From NCBI GenBank assembly GCA_964601735.1, contig CAZROO010000024.1, forward strand, positions 1 to 14,402: a DNA stretch of 14,402 bases, in the 5' to 3' direction. Of this stretch, positions 7,730 through 14,402 are shown in pieces (position 1 is the first letter of the stretch; every line of letters starts with the position of its first letter). This DNA is from DATAJX01 sp964601735 (GTDB lineage: Bacteria > Pseudomonadota > Alphaproteobacteria > UBA2136 > UBA6156). The notes beneath the pieces were generated by a model. The model searched no databases, was not told where the DNA came from, and was given only the letters and a program-made list of their open reading frames with translations. A program made the translations under genes and the position numbers.

Positions 7730-9055
7730 ATGAAAACCCCTCCTCTCGCCGTCATCATCCTTGCCGCCGGCAAGGGCACCCGCATGAAGAGCGACTTGCC
7801 CAAAGTGCTGCACCCGGTGGCCGGGCAGCCGATGATTCATCACGTACTGAAGGCGGTGAACGCGCTGAAGCCGGACCGCACGCTGGTGGTGGTAGGATAT
7901 GGTGCGGAAGCGGTGCAGGAAAGCTGCAGGACTGTCGCTCCGGCGGCGGAATACGTAACCCAAACGATATTGAATGGTAGCGGAAGCGCTGCCCAAGCGT
8001 GCGAAAACGCGCTCAAGGGGTTCGACGGCCGGGTGGTGATCGTTTACGGCGACGTGATGCTCAACAGCTGCCCGCATACCCTCCCTGCCCTCATCGAAGC
8101 CTCGACCAAAAACAGCAAGGGGCTGACACTGCTCTCGGCGACGCTGGAGGACGCAACGGGGTTTGGCCGCTTTGTGAAAAAAGGCGGCGCGTGGCGGGTG
8201 GTGGAAGAAAAGGATTGCACGCCCGCGCAGCGCAAACTCAAGCAAGCCAACCCGGGTATCTACGCCCTACCCGCCAAGACGTTGTGGCCGCTGCTGCACA
8301 AGCTCACCCCGCATAACGCGCAGAAGGAACTTTACCTCACCGACATCATTGAACTTGCGGCCAAGGCCAAGATGAAAGTGGCGGTGGAGCCAGTGGAAGC
8401 GACGCGCAGCTTAATGGGCATCAATACCCGCGAGGAGCTGAGCAACATGGAAACCGAGGTGCAGAACCAGTTGCGCAAAATGCACATGCTGAACGGCGCC
8501 ACGCTGATTAACCCACCGAGCATTTACTTTGCGATGGACACCGTGATTGGCCGCGACGTGACCATCGGGCCCGCGGTGATGTTCGGGCCGAATGTGAAAA
8601 TTGAAGACGGCGTGACGGTTCATGCCTATTGCCACATTACCGGCGCGACGCTGAAGCGCGGCGCGATTGTGGGGCCGTTCGCGCGGGTGCGCCCGGGCAG
8701 TTCGATTGGCGAAAATGCGCATATCGGCAACTTTGTTGAAATCAAGAACAGCGTCATCGGCGACGGCAGCAAGGCCAACCACTTGAGCTACGTTGGCGAT
8801 GCGACAGTGGGCGCGGCGGTGAATCTCGGTGCGGGCACTATCACCGCCAACTACAACAAGAAGACCGGCAAGAAATCGAAGACCGTGATTGGGGACGGCG
8901 CCAGCACCGGCAGCCAGACCGTGCTGGTGGCGCCGGTGACACTGGGCGCAAACGCCGCCACCGGCGCGGGCACCGTGGTGCGGAGCGATGTGGAGGATGG
9001 CGCACTGGCGGTGGCCAAGCCGCACATCATCATCAAAGGCAAATACAATACGTAA
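7730..9055 (+). CDS. glmU: Bifunctional GlcN-1-P acetyltransferase / GlcNAc-1-P uridyltransferase
   Basis: GlmU makes UDP-N-acetylglucosamine from glucosamine-1-phosphate in two steps, supplying peptidoglycan and lipopolysaccharide synthesis. The protein has 441 residues (E. coli 456). The N-terminal uridyltransferase domain has LAAGKGTRM (11-19), LPKVLHPVAG, the metal-binding Asp108 in YGDVML, VEEKD and NPGI. The C-terminal left-handed beta-helix has ARVRPG, NFVEIKNS, KANHLSYVGD with the catalytic His351, VNLGAGTITANYN and APVTLGANA. The usual QLGTGHA nucleotide-site loop reads LNGSGSA here, but the preceding Gln and the Gly are kept. The ATG at 7730 is chosen because the nucleotidyltransferase fold starts there; the frame extends upstream into the DUF1294 gene. 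The gene ends in a strong terminator. The partner enzyme gene glmS is nearby. Confidence 0.97.
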   Translation: MKTPPLAVIILAAGKGTRMKSDLPKVLHPVAGQPMIHHVLKAVNALKPDRTLVVVGYGAEAVQESCRTVAPAAEYVTQTILNGSGSAAQACENALKGFDGRVVIVYGDVMLNSCPHTLPALIEASTKNSKGLTLLSATLEDATGFGRFVKKGGAWRVVEEKDCTPAQRKLKQANPGIYALPAKTLWPLLHKLTPHNAQKELYLTDIIELAAKAKMKVAVEPVEATRSLMGINTREELSNMETEVQNQLRKMHMLNGATLINPPSIYFAMDTVIGRDVTIGPAVMFGPNVKIEDGVTVHAYCHITGATLKRGAIVGPFARVRPGSSIGENAHIGNFVEIKNSVIGDGSKANHLSYVGDATVGAAVNLGAGTITANYNKKTGKKSKTVIGDGASTGSQTVLVAPVTLGANAATGAGTVVRSDVEDGALAVAKPHIIIKGKYNT

Positions 9056-9079
9056 AAGACGCCCCGAGGGGCGTCTTTT
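9054..9079. terminator. Perfect bidirectional terminator after glmU
   Basis: AAAAGACGCCCC (9054-9065) pairs with GGGGCGTCTTTT (9068-9079): 12 bp with only GA between the arms, flanked by A and T runs. It overlaps the glmU stop codon and lies 8 bp from the stop of the convergent 97-residue gene, so it can serve both. Confidence 0.92.
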
Positions 9080-9086
9080 GGTTTCG

Positions 9087-9380
9087 TTACAGCCAGGACG
9101 GTTTGGGCAAGAGCACCGGATTGCCAATCCTGGCAATCAGCGCCTCTTCGCCGACCGTGAAACGCAGGAAATCGGGTAACGAGTGAGGGGCATTTTCGGC
9201 ATGCACCAGGGGTGAGAGAACATCGCCGGTAATGTTATAGCCGGACATCTGCTTGAGGCCGAGCATCTGTTGGATTCTGGCAATCGTGTAATCGCGGTAG
9301 CCGGGCAGCTTGTGGTCGCCCAGCTTAACCAGGTCGGCATTGGAGGCCTCGCGCTCGAGAATGATGGATATCATCAGCAT
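9087..9380 (-). CDS. Hypothetical protein, 97 residues
   Basis: No family was recognised. It is a small, probably cytosolic protein. The N-terminal third is MLMISIILEREASNADLVKLGDHKLPGYRDYTIARIQQMLGLKQ, with a likely helix at ARIQQMLG. The C-terminal part is LPDFLRFTVGEEALIARIGNP, which could form a short beta-alpha unit. There is no signal peptide or membrane helix. The ATG at 9380 has GGAG (9392-9389) 8 nt upstream; a second in-frame ATG two codons later is possible. It is convergent with glmU, sharing its terminator, and divergent from glmS. Being a single gene between glmU and glmS, it might be linked to amino-sugar metabolism, but only its position suggests that. Confidence 0.6.
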   Translation of the reverse strand: MLMISIILEREASNADLVKLGDHKLPGYRDYTIARIQQMLGLKQMSGYNITGDVLSPLVHAENAPHSLPDFLRFTVGEEALIARIGNPVLLPKPSWL

Positions 9381-9441
9381 AGGTGAATCTCCAAAGTGGA
9401 ATTGCCTGCTTTTTAGTCTGATGACGTTTGTTTTACAAGCA

Positions 9442-9447
9442 TATAAA
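9442..9447 (+). promoter_or_regulatory. Possible -10 element upstream of glmS
   Basis: TATAAA lies 58 nt before the glmS start, in the 125-bp gap between the divergent 97-residue gene and glmS. No convincing -35 is seen at the right distance. The leader after it contains CCCC-CGGTTT-GGGG (9481-9494), a small hairpin just before the start codon. Confidence 0.25.
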
Positions 9448-9505
9448 CCGGTTTTTTGGCGAATTCACCCTTTACGCCTCCCCCCGGTTTGGGGCTAATA
9501 AAGGG

Positions 9506-11362
9506 ATGTGCGGCATCGTAGGGGTTGTCGGCTCGCCGCAAGCAGCCGAAGTTGTGATTGAGGGCCTGAAACGCCTGGAATACCGAGGCTATGACAGCGC
9601 GGGGGTTGCCGTGATGGACAAGGGCGGCGCGGTGGATATCCGCAAGGCGGTGGGCAAACTTTCGGTGCTGGAAGGCGTGATTAACAAACAGGCCCTACCT
9701 GCCTCGCAAATCAGCATTGGCCACACCCGCTGGGCGACGCACGGCGTGCCGAATGAACTGAACGCGCACCCGCATATCGGTCAGAGTGGTCATGGCGGGC
9801 CGCAGATTGTCGTCGTGCATAACGGCATCATCGAAAACTACCAGGAACTGCGGCACCATTTGGGGCATCACGGTACGGCGTTCAAGAGCGATACCGACAG
9901 CGAGGTGATTCCGGTTTGCGTAGCCGAGGAGCTGGCGCACGGCGCCCAGAACCTGACCGAGGCGGTGTGGCATGCGGCGCAGAAATTCCGCGGTAACTTC
10001 GCTTTCGTCACCCTGGAAGAAAGCCAGCCCGAAGTATTGGTAGGCGCCAAGCGCGGCGCGCCGCTGTGCGTGGGGTTGGGCGATGGCGCCAACTACCTGG
10101 TGAGCGACCCGCTGGCCGTGGCCGGGTTGACCGACAAGTTTATCTTTCTTGAGGATGGAGATGTCATCACCATCACCGCCGACAAGATGCTGATTATCGA
10201 CACCGAGGGCAAGCCGGTGCAGCGCGCGGTGAAGACCGTTGACCTTTCTGCCGACGCGGCGGGTAAAGGCGGCTATAAACATTTCATGCTCAAGGAGATT
10301 TTTGAGCAGCCTGCGGCCCTCACCCGGTTGCTGAGCGCCTACACCGATGCGCAGATGTACCTGCCGAAGCTGCCGCTGTCGCTCGACCGGAAAGAGCTGG
10401 TGGATATTCCGCAGATCAACATCGTGGCCTGCGGCACCGCCTACCTGGCGGGGTGCGTGGGCAAGTACGTGCTGGAGCAGTTTGCCGGGGTGCCGGTGAA
10501 CGTGGATGTGGCAAGCGAGTTCCGCTACCGCCAGCCGCCGATGCGGCCGGGCGGGGTGTTCATTGCCATTTCCCAGAGCGGCGAAACCGCCGACACGCTG
10601 GCGGCCGTTGAATATGCCAAGAAGAACTTCCAGCACGTGATTGCTCTGGTGAACGTGCCCACCAGCAGCATCGGCCGCGCGGCGGATGACGTGGTGGATA
10701 TTCTGGCGGGCCGTGAGATTGCAGTGGCCAGCACCAAGGCCTTTACCAGCATGATTGGCACGCTGGTGCTGCTGGCATTGCAGATGAGCAAGCTCTCGGA
10801 CAGGGAGGTGGCGGCGCACGTGCAAGCGCTGCGGCAACTGCCCGCGCTCATCACCGGGATGCTGACGCAGACCGGTGCGCTTGAGGCAACGGCGGAGAAG
10901 TTGAGCGAGGCGCGGAGCGCGTTCTATTTAGGGCGCGGGATGCTGACACCACTTGCCTATGAAGGCGCGTTAAAGCTCAAGGAAATCAGCTATATCCACG
11001 CTGAAGCTTATGCCAGCGGTGAAATGAAGCATGGGCCGATTGCGCTGGTGGAGAAGGGTTTTCCGGTCATCAATTTAGCCGCAAGCAATGACGGGCTGTT
11101 TGAGAAGACGCTCTCCAACCTGAAGGAGATTGAGGCGCGGCACGGGCAGGTGATTTTGCTCACCGACGAGGCCGGGGCCGGGATGATCGATGACGCGACG
11201 CGGAACAATTTGACGCTGCTGACCGTGCCGACCGTGGATGCGTTACTGCTGCCGATTGTGTTTGCGGTGCCGTTGCAGCTTCTCGCTTATTACACCGCCG
11301 TTGCGAAGGGGACGGATGTGGACCAGCCGCGGAATTTGGCGAAGAGCGTGACGGTGGAATGA
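9506..11362 (+). CDS. glmS: Glutamine-fructose-6-phosphate aminotransferase (isomerizing)
   Basis: GlmS makes glucosamine-6-phosphate from fructose-6-phosphate and glutamine, the first committed step to UDP-GlcNAc. The protein has 618 residues (E. coli 609). The start is fixed by the enzyme itself: the glutaminase nucleophile must be Cys2 in MCGIVG. The amidotransferase domain also shows GYDSAG, GHTRWATHG (72-80), HNGIIENY and KSDTDSE. The two SIS isomerase domains follow, with FMLKEIFEQP, ACGTAYLAG, ISQSGETADT, ASTKAF, the long block ALKLKEISYIHAEAY..GEMKHGPIAL, and the diagnostic C-terminus DVDQPRNLAKSVTVE. The ribosome site is poor: AAGGG directly abuts the ATG, with GGGG further off. The stop codon overlaps the start of the next small gene. 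Confidence 0.98.
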   Translation: MCGIVGVVGSPQAAEVVIEGLKRLEYRGYDSAGVAVMDKGGAVDIRKAVGKLSVLEGVINKQALPASQISIGHTRWATHGVPNELNAHPHIGQSGHGGPQIVVVHNGIIENYQELRHHLGHHGTAFKSDTDSEVIPVCVAEELAHGAQNLTEAVWHAAQKFRGNFAFVTLEESQPEVLVGAKRGAPLCVGLGDGANYLVSDPLAVAGLTDKFIFLEDGDVITITADKMLIIDTEGKPVQRAVKTVDLSADAAGKGGYKHFMLKEIFEQPAALTRLLSAYTDAQMYLPKLPLSLDRKELVDIPQINIVACGTAYLAGCVGKYVLEQFAGVPVNVDVASEFRYRQPPMRPGGVFIAISQSGETADTLAAVEYAKKNFQHVIALVNVPTSSIGRAADDVVDILAGREIAVASTKAFTSMIGTLVLLALQMSKLSDREVAAHVQALRQLPALITGMLTQTGALEATAEKLSEARSAFYLGRGMLTPLAYEGALKLKEISYIHAEAYASGEMKHGPIALVEKGFPVINLAASNDGLFEKTLSNLKEIEARHGQVILLTDEAGAGMIDDATRNNLTLLTVPTVDALLLPIVFAVPLQLLAYYTAVAKGTDVDQPRNLAKSVTVE

Positions 11363-11568
11363 TGGATATTCGCTGCATAAATATGTTGGGCATCGTTTTA
11401 ACGATGCTTGGTATAATTATGAGTGTAAGTGCTCCGCGAATTGTCGCTCGTTGGAGTGATGAGAAAATGTTGAAGCAAGAATTTTATCTCGCTGTACGTT
11501 ATTGGTTAGGTATTGCCCTGATATTAGCTGGTACTGCGTTACAGTTATTTTCTGTTTGGAAAGGCTAG
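11359..11568 (+). CDS. Small two-helix membrane protein, 69 residues
   Basis: No family was recognised. There are two hydrophobic segments (about 9-25, MLGIVLTMLGIIMSVSA; about 49-66, WLGIALILAGTALQLFSVW) joined by a charged loop (RIVARWSDEKMLKQEF), giving a hairpin-like inner-membrane protein. Its ATG overlaps the glmS stop (ATGATGG, with a second ATG immediately after), so translation is probably coupled to glmS. Base composition is visibly AT-richer than both neighbours, and codon use differs (TTA, ATA, GTA, GTT common), suggesting a recently gained or poorly adapted gene. Its TAG stop shares the tetranucleotide CTAG with the stop of the convergent HDH-like gene. It is plausible as a gene; function is unknown. 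Confidence 0.55.
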   Translation: MMDIRCINMLGIVLTMLGIIMSVSAPRIVARWSDEKMLKQEFYLAVRYWLGIALILAGTALQLFSVWKG

Positions 11569-12676
11569 GCTGCGACGCGGAGGGGGGTTTGGGCGGCCGA
11601 ACCCAACGCGGGAACTTGCAGGCCTTCGGCCAGGGGGAGCCATTCCTGAACCAGACTGGTGCNNNNNNNNNNNNNNNNNNNNNNNNNNNNNNNNNNNNNN
11701 NNNNNNNNNNNNNNNNNNNNNNNNNNNNNNNNNNNNNNNNNNNNNNNNNNNNNNNNNNNNNNGCGGGAACTTGCAGGCCTTCGGCCAGGGGGAGCCATTC
11801 CTGAACCAGACTGGTGCCTTGTTGCTTGGCGGGGAGTTGCAGCGGGGCGTTGAGCTGGTTGGCGAGCAAGAGCTGCACGTCGTGCAGGATGCCGGACAGG
11901 GCGCGTTCGGCTTCGGATTGGGCGATTTCCATGGTGACGGGGCCGGACTGGAGAGTGAGGCCGAAGGTGTTGCGCTGGGCCAAGCTTTCATCGGCGCCAA
12001 GGGCCAGCGGGCCGACGTAGATGCTTTCGGGTTGAATCACTGCGCCGAAGCGCCAGGCGTAGCCGGCGCGGCGGACTTCGGCTGCGCGGGCGGCGGAGAG
12101 GTGCGCGACGTCGAGGCGGGTGGCGGCGGCGGGGTTCATCCACTTGTGGCCGCTCCAGAGACCGTGCAGGGCCAGGGCGCGGGTAAGCGTGATTTTGCCG
12201 GCGAGGTCGGAAACATCCTGATGTTTGGCGAGCATGGCGGCGCGGGAGGATTCGACGCTTTGGCCGAGGCTTGCCAGACGGGACAGCGCTTCGGATGCGG
12301 CACCGTCGGAGAGCAGTATCATTTCGTTGCCGGTTTGGGGGACGGGCAGGCCCCCGAGCAGCGCGCCGGAGAGGCCGAGGCCGATGTGCTGGGCCTGGGC
12401 GGCGGTGCGCATCACCTGGCCGTGGACGCCCGCGAGCAATGCGCTGGCGGAGATGACCGGCAGGCCCTGGCCCAGTGCGGTCATGGCGCAATCGAACGCC
12501 GGGGCCATGCCGCCGGTGGCTTCGATGACGCCGAGGAAACTGGGAAGCGGGCCGCTGAGGTTTTGGGTCATGGCCACGCCGATGCCGAGGGCGCGGAGTT
12601 CGCGGGCCACGGCGAGCGCCAGCGTACCGCCACCCACGATTGCAATTTTATTGTTATTGACCCTAGCGATGTTCAT
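11565..12676 (-). CDS. Homoserine dehydrogenase-like protein (probably non-catalytic), split by assembly gap
   Basis: An N-terminal NAD(P)-binding motif, KIAIVGGGTLALAVARELRALG (10-31), leads into a region resembling homoserine dehydrogenase: VIEATGGMAPAFDCAMTALGQGLPVISASALLAGVHG (50-86), then DVSDLAGKITLTRALAL (154-170). In the enzyme the segment after the Rossmann domain reads T/SANKALLA with a catalytic Lys; here it is SASALLA, so Asn-Lys is lost. The usual EPDP substrate region is also not seen. The length is 318 residues once the gap is corrected: the 100 N run and a duplicated 55-bp flank add 155 bp and break the frame, and removing them gives exactly 319 codons ending ...QTPLRVAA. No Shine-Dalgarno sequence precedes the ATG. 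It is divergent from phaC. Family membership is moderate; lack of activity is inferred. Confidence 0.65.
11608..11817. repeat. Identical 55-bp copies flanking the assembly gap
   Basis: The 55 bases at 11608-11662 are identical to 11763-11817, one copy on each side of the N run. Both copies encode the same stretch (TSLVQEWLPLAEGLQVP) of the HDH-like protein, so they are best read as the same DNA at the ends of two contigs rather than a biological repeat. Confidence 0.95.
11663..11762. other. Assembly gap of 100 N
   Basis: Exactly 100 unknown bases, the conventional placeholder for a scaffold join of unknown size. Because the flanks overlap by 55 bp, the true gap size is probably negative and no sequence is missing. 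Confidence 0.97.
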
Positions 12677-12684
12677 GCCGTGCT

Positions 12685-12713
12685 GTTATGTTGCGCCCAA
12701 CAAAGCCCAACAA
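12685..12713 (-). promoter_or_regulatory. Putative promoter of the HDH-like gene; tandem repeat before phaC
   Basis: Read on the minus strand: TTGTTG (12713-12708), a 17-bp spacer, then CATAAC (12690-12685, 4 of 6 match), 8 nt before the ATG at 12676, again a leaderless arrangement. The -35 is weak. The same DNA on the plus strand carries a 10-bp tandem repeat, GCCCAACAA at 12695-12703 and 12705-12713, directly before the phaC ribosome site, so it could instead be a regulator site for phaC. Confidence 0.3.
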
Positions 12714-12726
12714 GAAGGCGAACACC

Positions 12727-14402
12727 ATGCCCAACCCCCTGAATACCTCCGGCCTGAATGGCTTTGGAGCCACACCGACTCTTAGCCCCCAGATACAGGC
12801 TCAAGTTTCTGGCATGCAAGCCATAGGCAAGGCCGCCCAAGGCTGGCTGCAGAACCCCGAGGCGCTGCTGGCCAAGCAACTGGAACTGGCACAGGGCTAC
12901 ATGAGCATTGGCGCCAACGTGCTGGCCGGCATGCTGGGACACAGCGTGGAGGCGGTCGTCAAGCCCGCCAAGGGCGACAACCGGTTTGCCAACGAGGGCT
13001 GGAACCACGGCATTTTTGACCTGTTGAAGCAAAGCTACCTGCTGACCAACGAATGGCTGATGGACATGGCCAGCCACGGCCCGCGCGGCAGCGAAGGCCT
13101 GGACGCCCGCACCCGCCAGATGGCGCTGCTGCACACGCGCAACCTGATTGAATCGCTAAGCCCCTCGAACTTTTTTGCCACCAACCCGGAAGTGATTGCC
13201 ACGGCGATTTCGACCAAGGGCGAGAGCATCCGCCAGGGCATGAAAAACCTGATGGAGGACATGCAGAAGGGCAAGATTTCGCTGACCGACACCAGCAAGT
13301 TCCATGTCGGCAAGCCCGGTGAGGGTGGGATTGCCGTGACCCCCGGCACGGTAGTTTACCGCAACAAGCTGATTGAGCTGATTCAATACACTCCCACCAC
13401 CAAGCAGGTGCATGCCAAGCCGCTGCTGATTTGCCCACCGTGGATTAACCGCTACTATATTCTCGACCTTTCGCCGAACAACTCGTTGACCAAACACCTG
13501 GTTGACCAGGGCTTCACGGTGTTCATGATCAGCTGGAAGAACCCGGACGCCAGCTACCGCGACGTGGGTTTTGAGGACTACATGACCGACGGCCTGATGC
13601 AGGCGGCGGAGGTGGTGATGGATATCACCGGCGAGAAGTCGGTCAATACGCTGGGCTACTGCATCGGCGGCACCATGCTGGCCATTACCGCCGCCATTTT
13701 GAATGCCAAGGGCGACAAGCGGCTCAACGCGTGTTCGTTTTTGACCACCATGACCGATTACACCAACCCCGGCGAGCTGGGCGTGTTCACCGACGAAGCG
13801 CAACTGGATGCGCTGGACGCGCAAATGAGCCGCGACGGGATATTGGACGGCAAGAGCATGGCCGGAACGTTTAGCGCCATGCGCAGCGCCGACCTGATGT
13901 GGGCGTACGTCACCAGCAATTACCTGCTGGGCAAGCAGCCCCTGCCCTTCGACATTTTGTACTGGAACGACGACAGCACCTGCATGCCCTACGCCATGCA
14001 CAGCTGGTATTTGCGCAACCTGTACCTCAACAACAAGATTTCCCAGCCGGGGGCGCTCACTTTGCTGGGCACGCCGCTGGACATCTCCAACATCACCCAG
14101 CCGCTTTATATGGTGGGTGCGCTCAACGACCACATCACGCCGTGGCTCTCGACCTTTGCAGGGTTCGCCCGCATGCAGAGCAAGAGCAAGCGTTATGCGC
14201 TGACCCGCGCGGGGCACGTGGCCGGGGTGGTTAGCCCGCCGACCGCCACCGGCAAGCCGGTGAAGCGCAGTTACTGGACCGGCAGTGTGGCCGCCAGCGG
14301 CAACGGCAACGGCCAGCAATGGCTGGAGACCGCCCACGAAAACCCGGACAGCTGGTGGGCCGACTACGTGGAATGGCTGGGCCAGCAGAGCGGCGAGATG
14401 GT
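12727..14402 (+). CDS. phaC: Class I poly(3-hydroxyalkanoate) synthase, 3' end beyond window
   Basis: PhaC polymerises 3-hydroxyacyl-CoA into storage polyester on the surface of cytosolic granules. Of an expected 580-600 residues, 558 are visible. The N-terminal domain carries NFFATNPEVI, TPGTVVYRN and LIQYTP. The alpha/beta-hydrolase catalytic domain carries LLICPPWINRYYILDL, FMISWKNP, the lipase-like box GYCIGG with the nucleophile Cys312, Asp468 in NDHITPW, and His497 in GHVAGVV, followed by KRSYWTG. The spacing matches the known C-D-H triad (Cys319, Asp480, His508 in Cupriavidus necator). One subunit of this length without PhaE or PhaR partners indicates class I. The ATG at 12727 has GAAGG (12714-12718) 8 nt upstream. 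It is divergent from the HDH-like gene with only 50 bp between starts. No phaA, phaB or phasin gene is in the window. Confidence 0.97.
   Translation, partial: MPNPLNTSGLNGFGATPTLSPQIQAQVSGMQAIGKAAQGWLQNPEALLAKQLELAQGYMSIGANVLAGMLGHSVEAVVKPAKGDNRFANEGWNHGIFDLLKQSYLLTNEWLMDMASHGPRGSEGLDARTRQMALLHTRNLIESLSPSNFFATNPEVIATAISTKGESIRQGMKNLMEDMQKGKISLTDTSKFHVGKPGEGGIAVTPGTVVYRNKLIELIQYTPTTKQVHAKPLLICPPWINRYYILDLSPNNSLTKHLVDQGFTVFMISWKNPDASYRDVGFEDYMTDGLMQAAEVVMDITGEKSVNTLGYCIGGTMLAITAAILNAKGDKRLNACSFLTTMTDYTNPGELGVFTDEAQLDALDAQMSRDGILDGKSMAGTFSAMRSADLMWAYVTSNYLLGKQPLPFDILYWNDDSTCMPYAMHSWYLRNLYLNNKISQPGALTLLGTPLDISNITQPLYMVGALNDHITPWLSTFAGFARMQSKSKRYALTRAGHVAGVVSPPTATGKPVKRSYWTGSVAASGNGNGQQWLETAHENPDSWWADYVEWLGQQSGEM

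Noticed and set aside
9381..9505. glmS ribozyme/riboswitch upstream of glmS
   Set aside because: The region is only 125 bp, has no recognisable ribozyme core, and that element is typical of Gram-positive bacteria.
9695..10837. A 380-codon minus-strand frame opposite glmS
   Set aside because: Shadow of glmS, His/Gln/Arg-rich with no recognisable family.
11608..11817. 55-bp direct repeat as an attachment site or transposon end
   Set aside because: Both copies encode the same peptide in one gene and directly flank exactly 100 N; contig overlap explains it fully.
11771..12742. A 323-codon plus-strand frame opposite the HDH-like gene
   Set aside because: Gly-rich antisense frame; the minus strand has a Rossmann motif and a coherent gene.
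13156..14337. A 393-codon minus-strand frame opposite phaC
   Set aside because: Antisense to a clear PHA synthase with an intact catalytic triad.

Overview
The window is a GC-rich piece (about 60% by eye) of what looks like an alphaproteobacterial chromosome. It is probably a scaffold from a draft or metagenome assembly, because it contains a run of exactly 100 N. The assignment rests on the S4 protein (core GENLWG / PGQHG / KQKLKGYY and the C-terminus PYPVQMNPNLVVEFYSR), a class I polyhydroxyalkanoate synthase, a COG3786-type L,D-transpeptidase and a DUF1294 protein. The order is not clear, and an ArgR-like regulator is unusual for the class. No tRNA, rRNA, CRISPR array, insertion sequence or phage gene was found.

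Layout, left to right. (1) 1-1997, minus: uvrB, cut by the window edge in its C-terminal UVR motif. (2) 2114-2419, plus: a 101-residue unknown protein. (3) 2613-3260, plus: rpsD (S4), behind a roughly 110-nt leader that can fold into stacked hairpins. (4) 3344-3550, minus: a 68-residue unknown, convergent with rpsD over a symmetric terminator. (5) 3677-4168, plus: an ArgR-family regulator behind a very AT-rich promoter; the Asp pair that binds arginine is missing. (6) 7178-4221, minus: a compact three-gene unit of TcpQ/PilL-like periplasmic protein, lipoprotein secretin of the type IVb pilus kind, and L,D-transpeptidase. (7) 7344-9055, plus: DUF1294 membrane protein and glmU. (8) 9087-9380, minus: a 97-residue unknown, convergent with glmU over a perfect 12-bp terminator stem. 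(9) 9506-11568, plus: glmS and an overlapping AT-rich gene for a 69-residue two-helix membrane protein. (10) 12676-11565, minus: a homoserine-dehydrogenase-like protein lacking the catalytic Lys motif, interrupted by the gap. (11) 12727 to the right edge, plus: class I phaC, missing its last residues.

How the genes connect. glmS and glmU make UDP-N-acetylglucosamine, the precursor of peptidoglycan and lipopolysaccharide, and lie close together. The secretin unit pairs an outer-membrane channel with a peptidoglycan-remodelling enzyme, which suggests the wall is modified where the channel passes through it. The rest (DNA repair, ribosome, carbon storage) is housekeeping.

Most notable points: several transcription units (uvrB, argR-like, the pilus unit, glmU, the HDH-like gene) lack a Shine-Dalgarno sequence and have a -10-like hexamer 6-13 nt before the ATG, a pattern expected of leaderless mRNAs; the ArgR-like protein has lost its arginine ligands; the rpsD leader is a candidate autoregulatory RNA; and the N gap is almost certainly two overlapping contig ends, since removing 155 bp restores a 318-codon frame.
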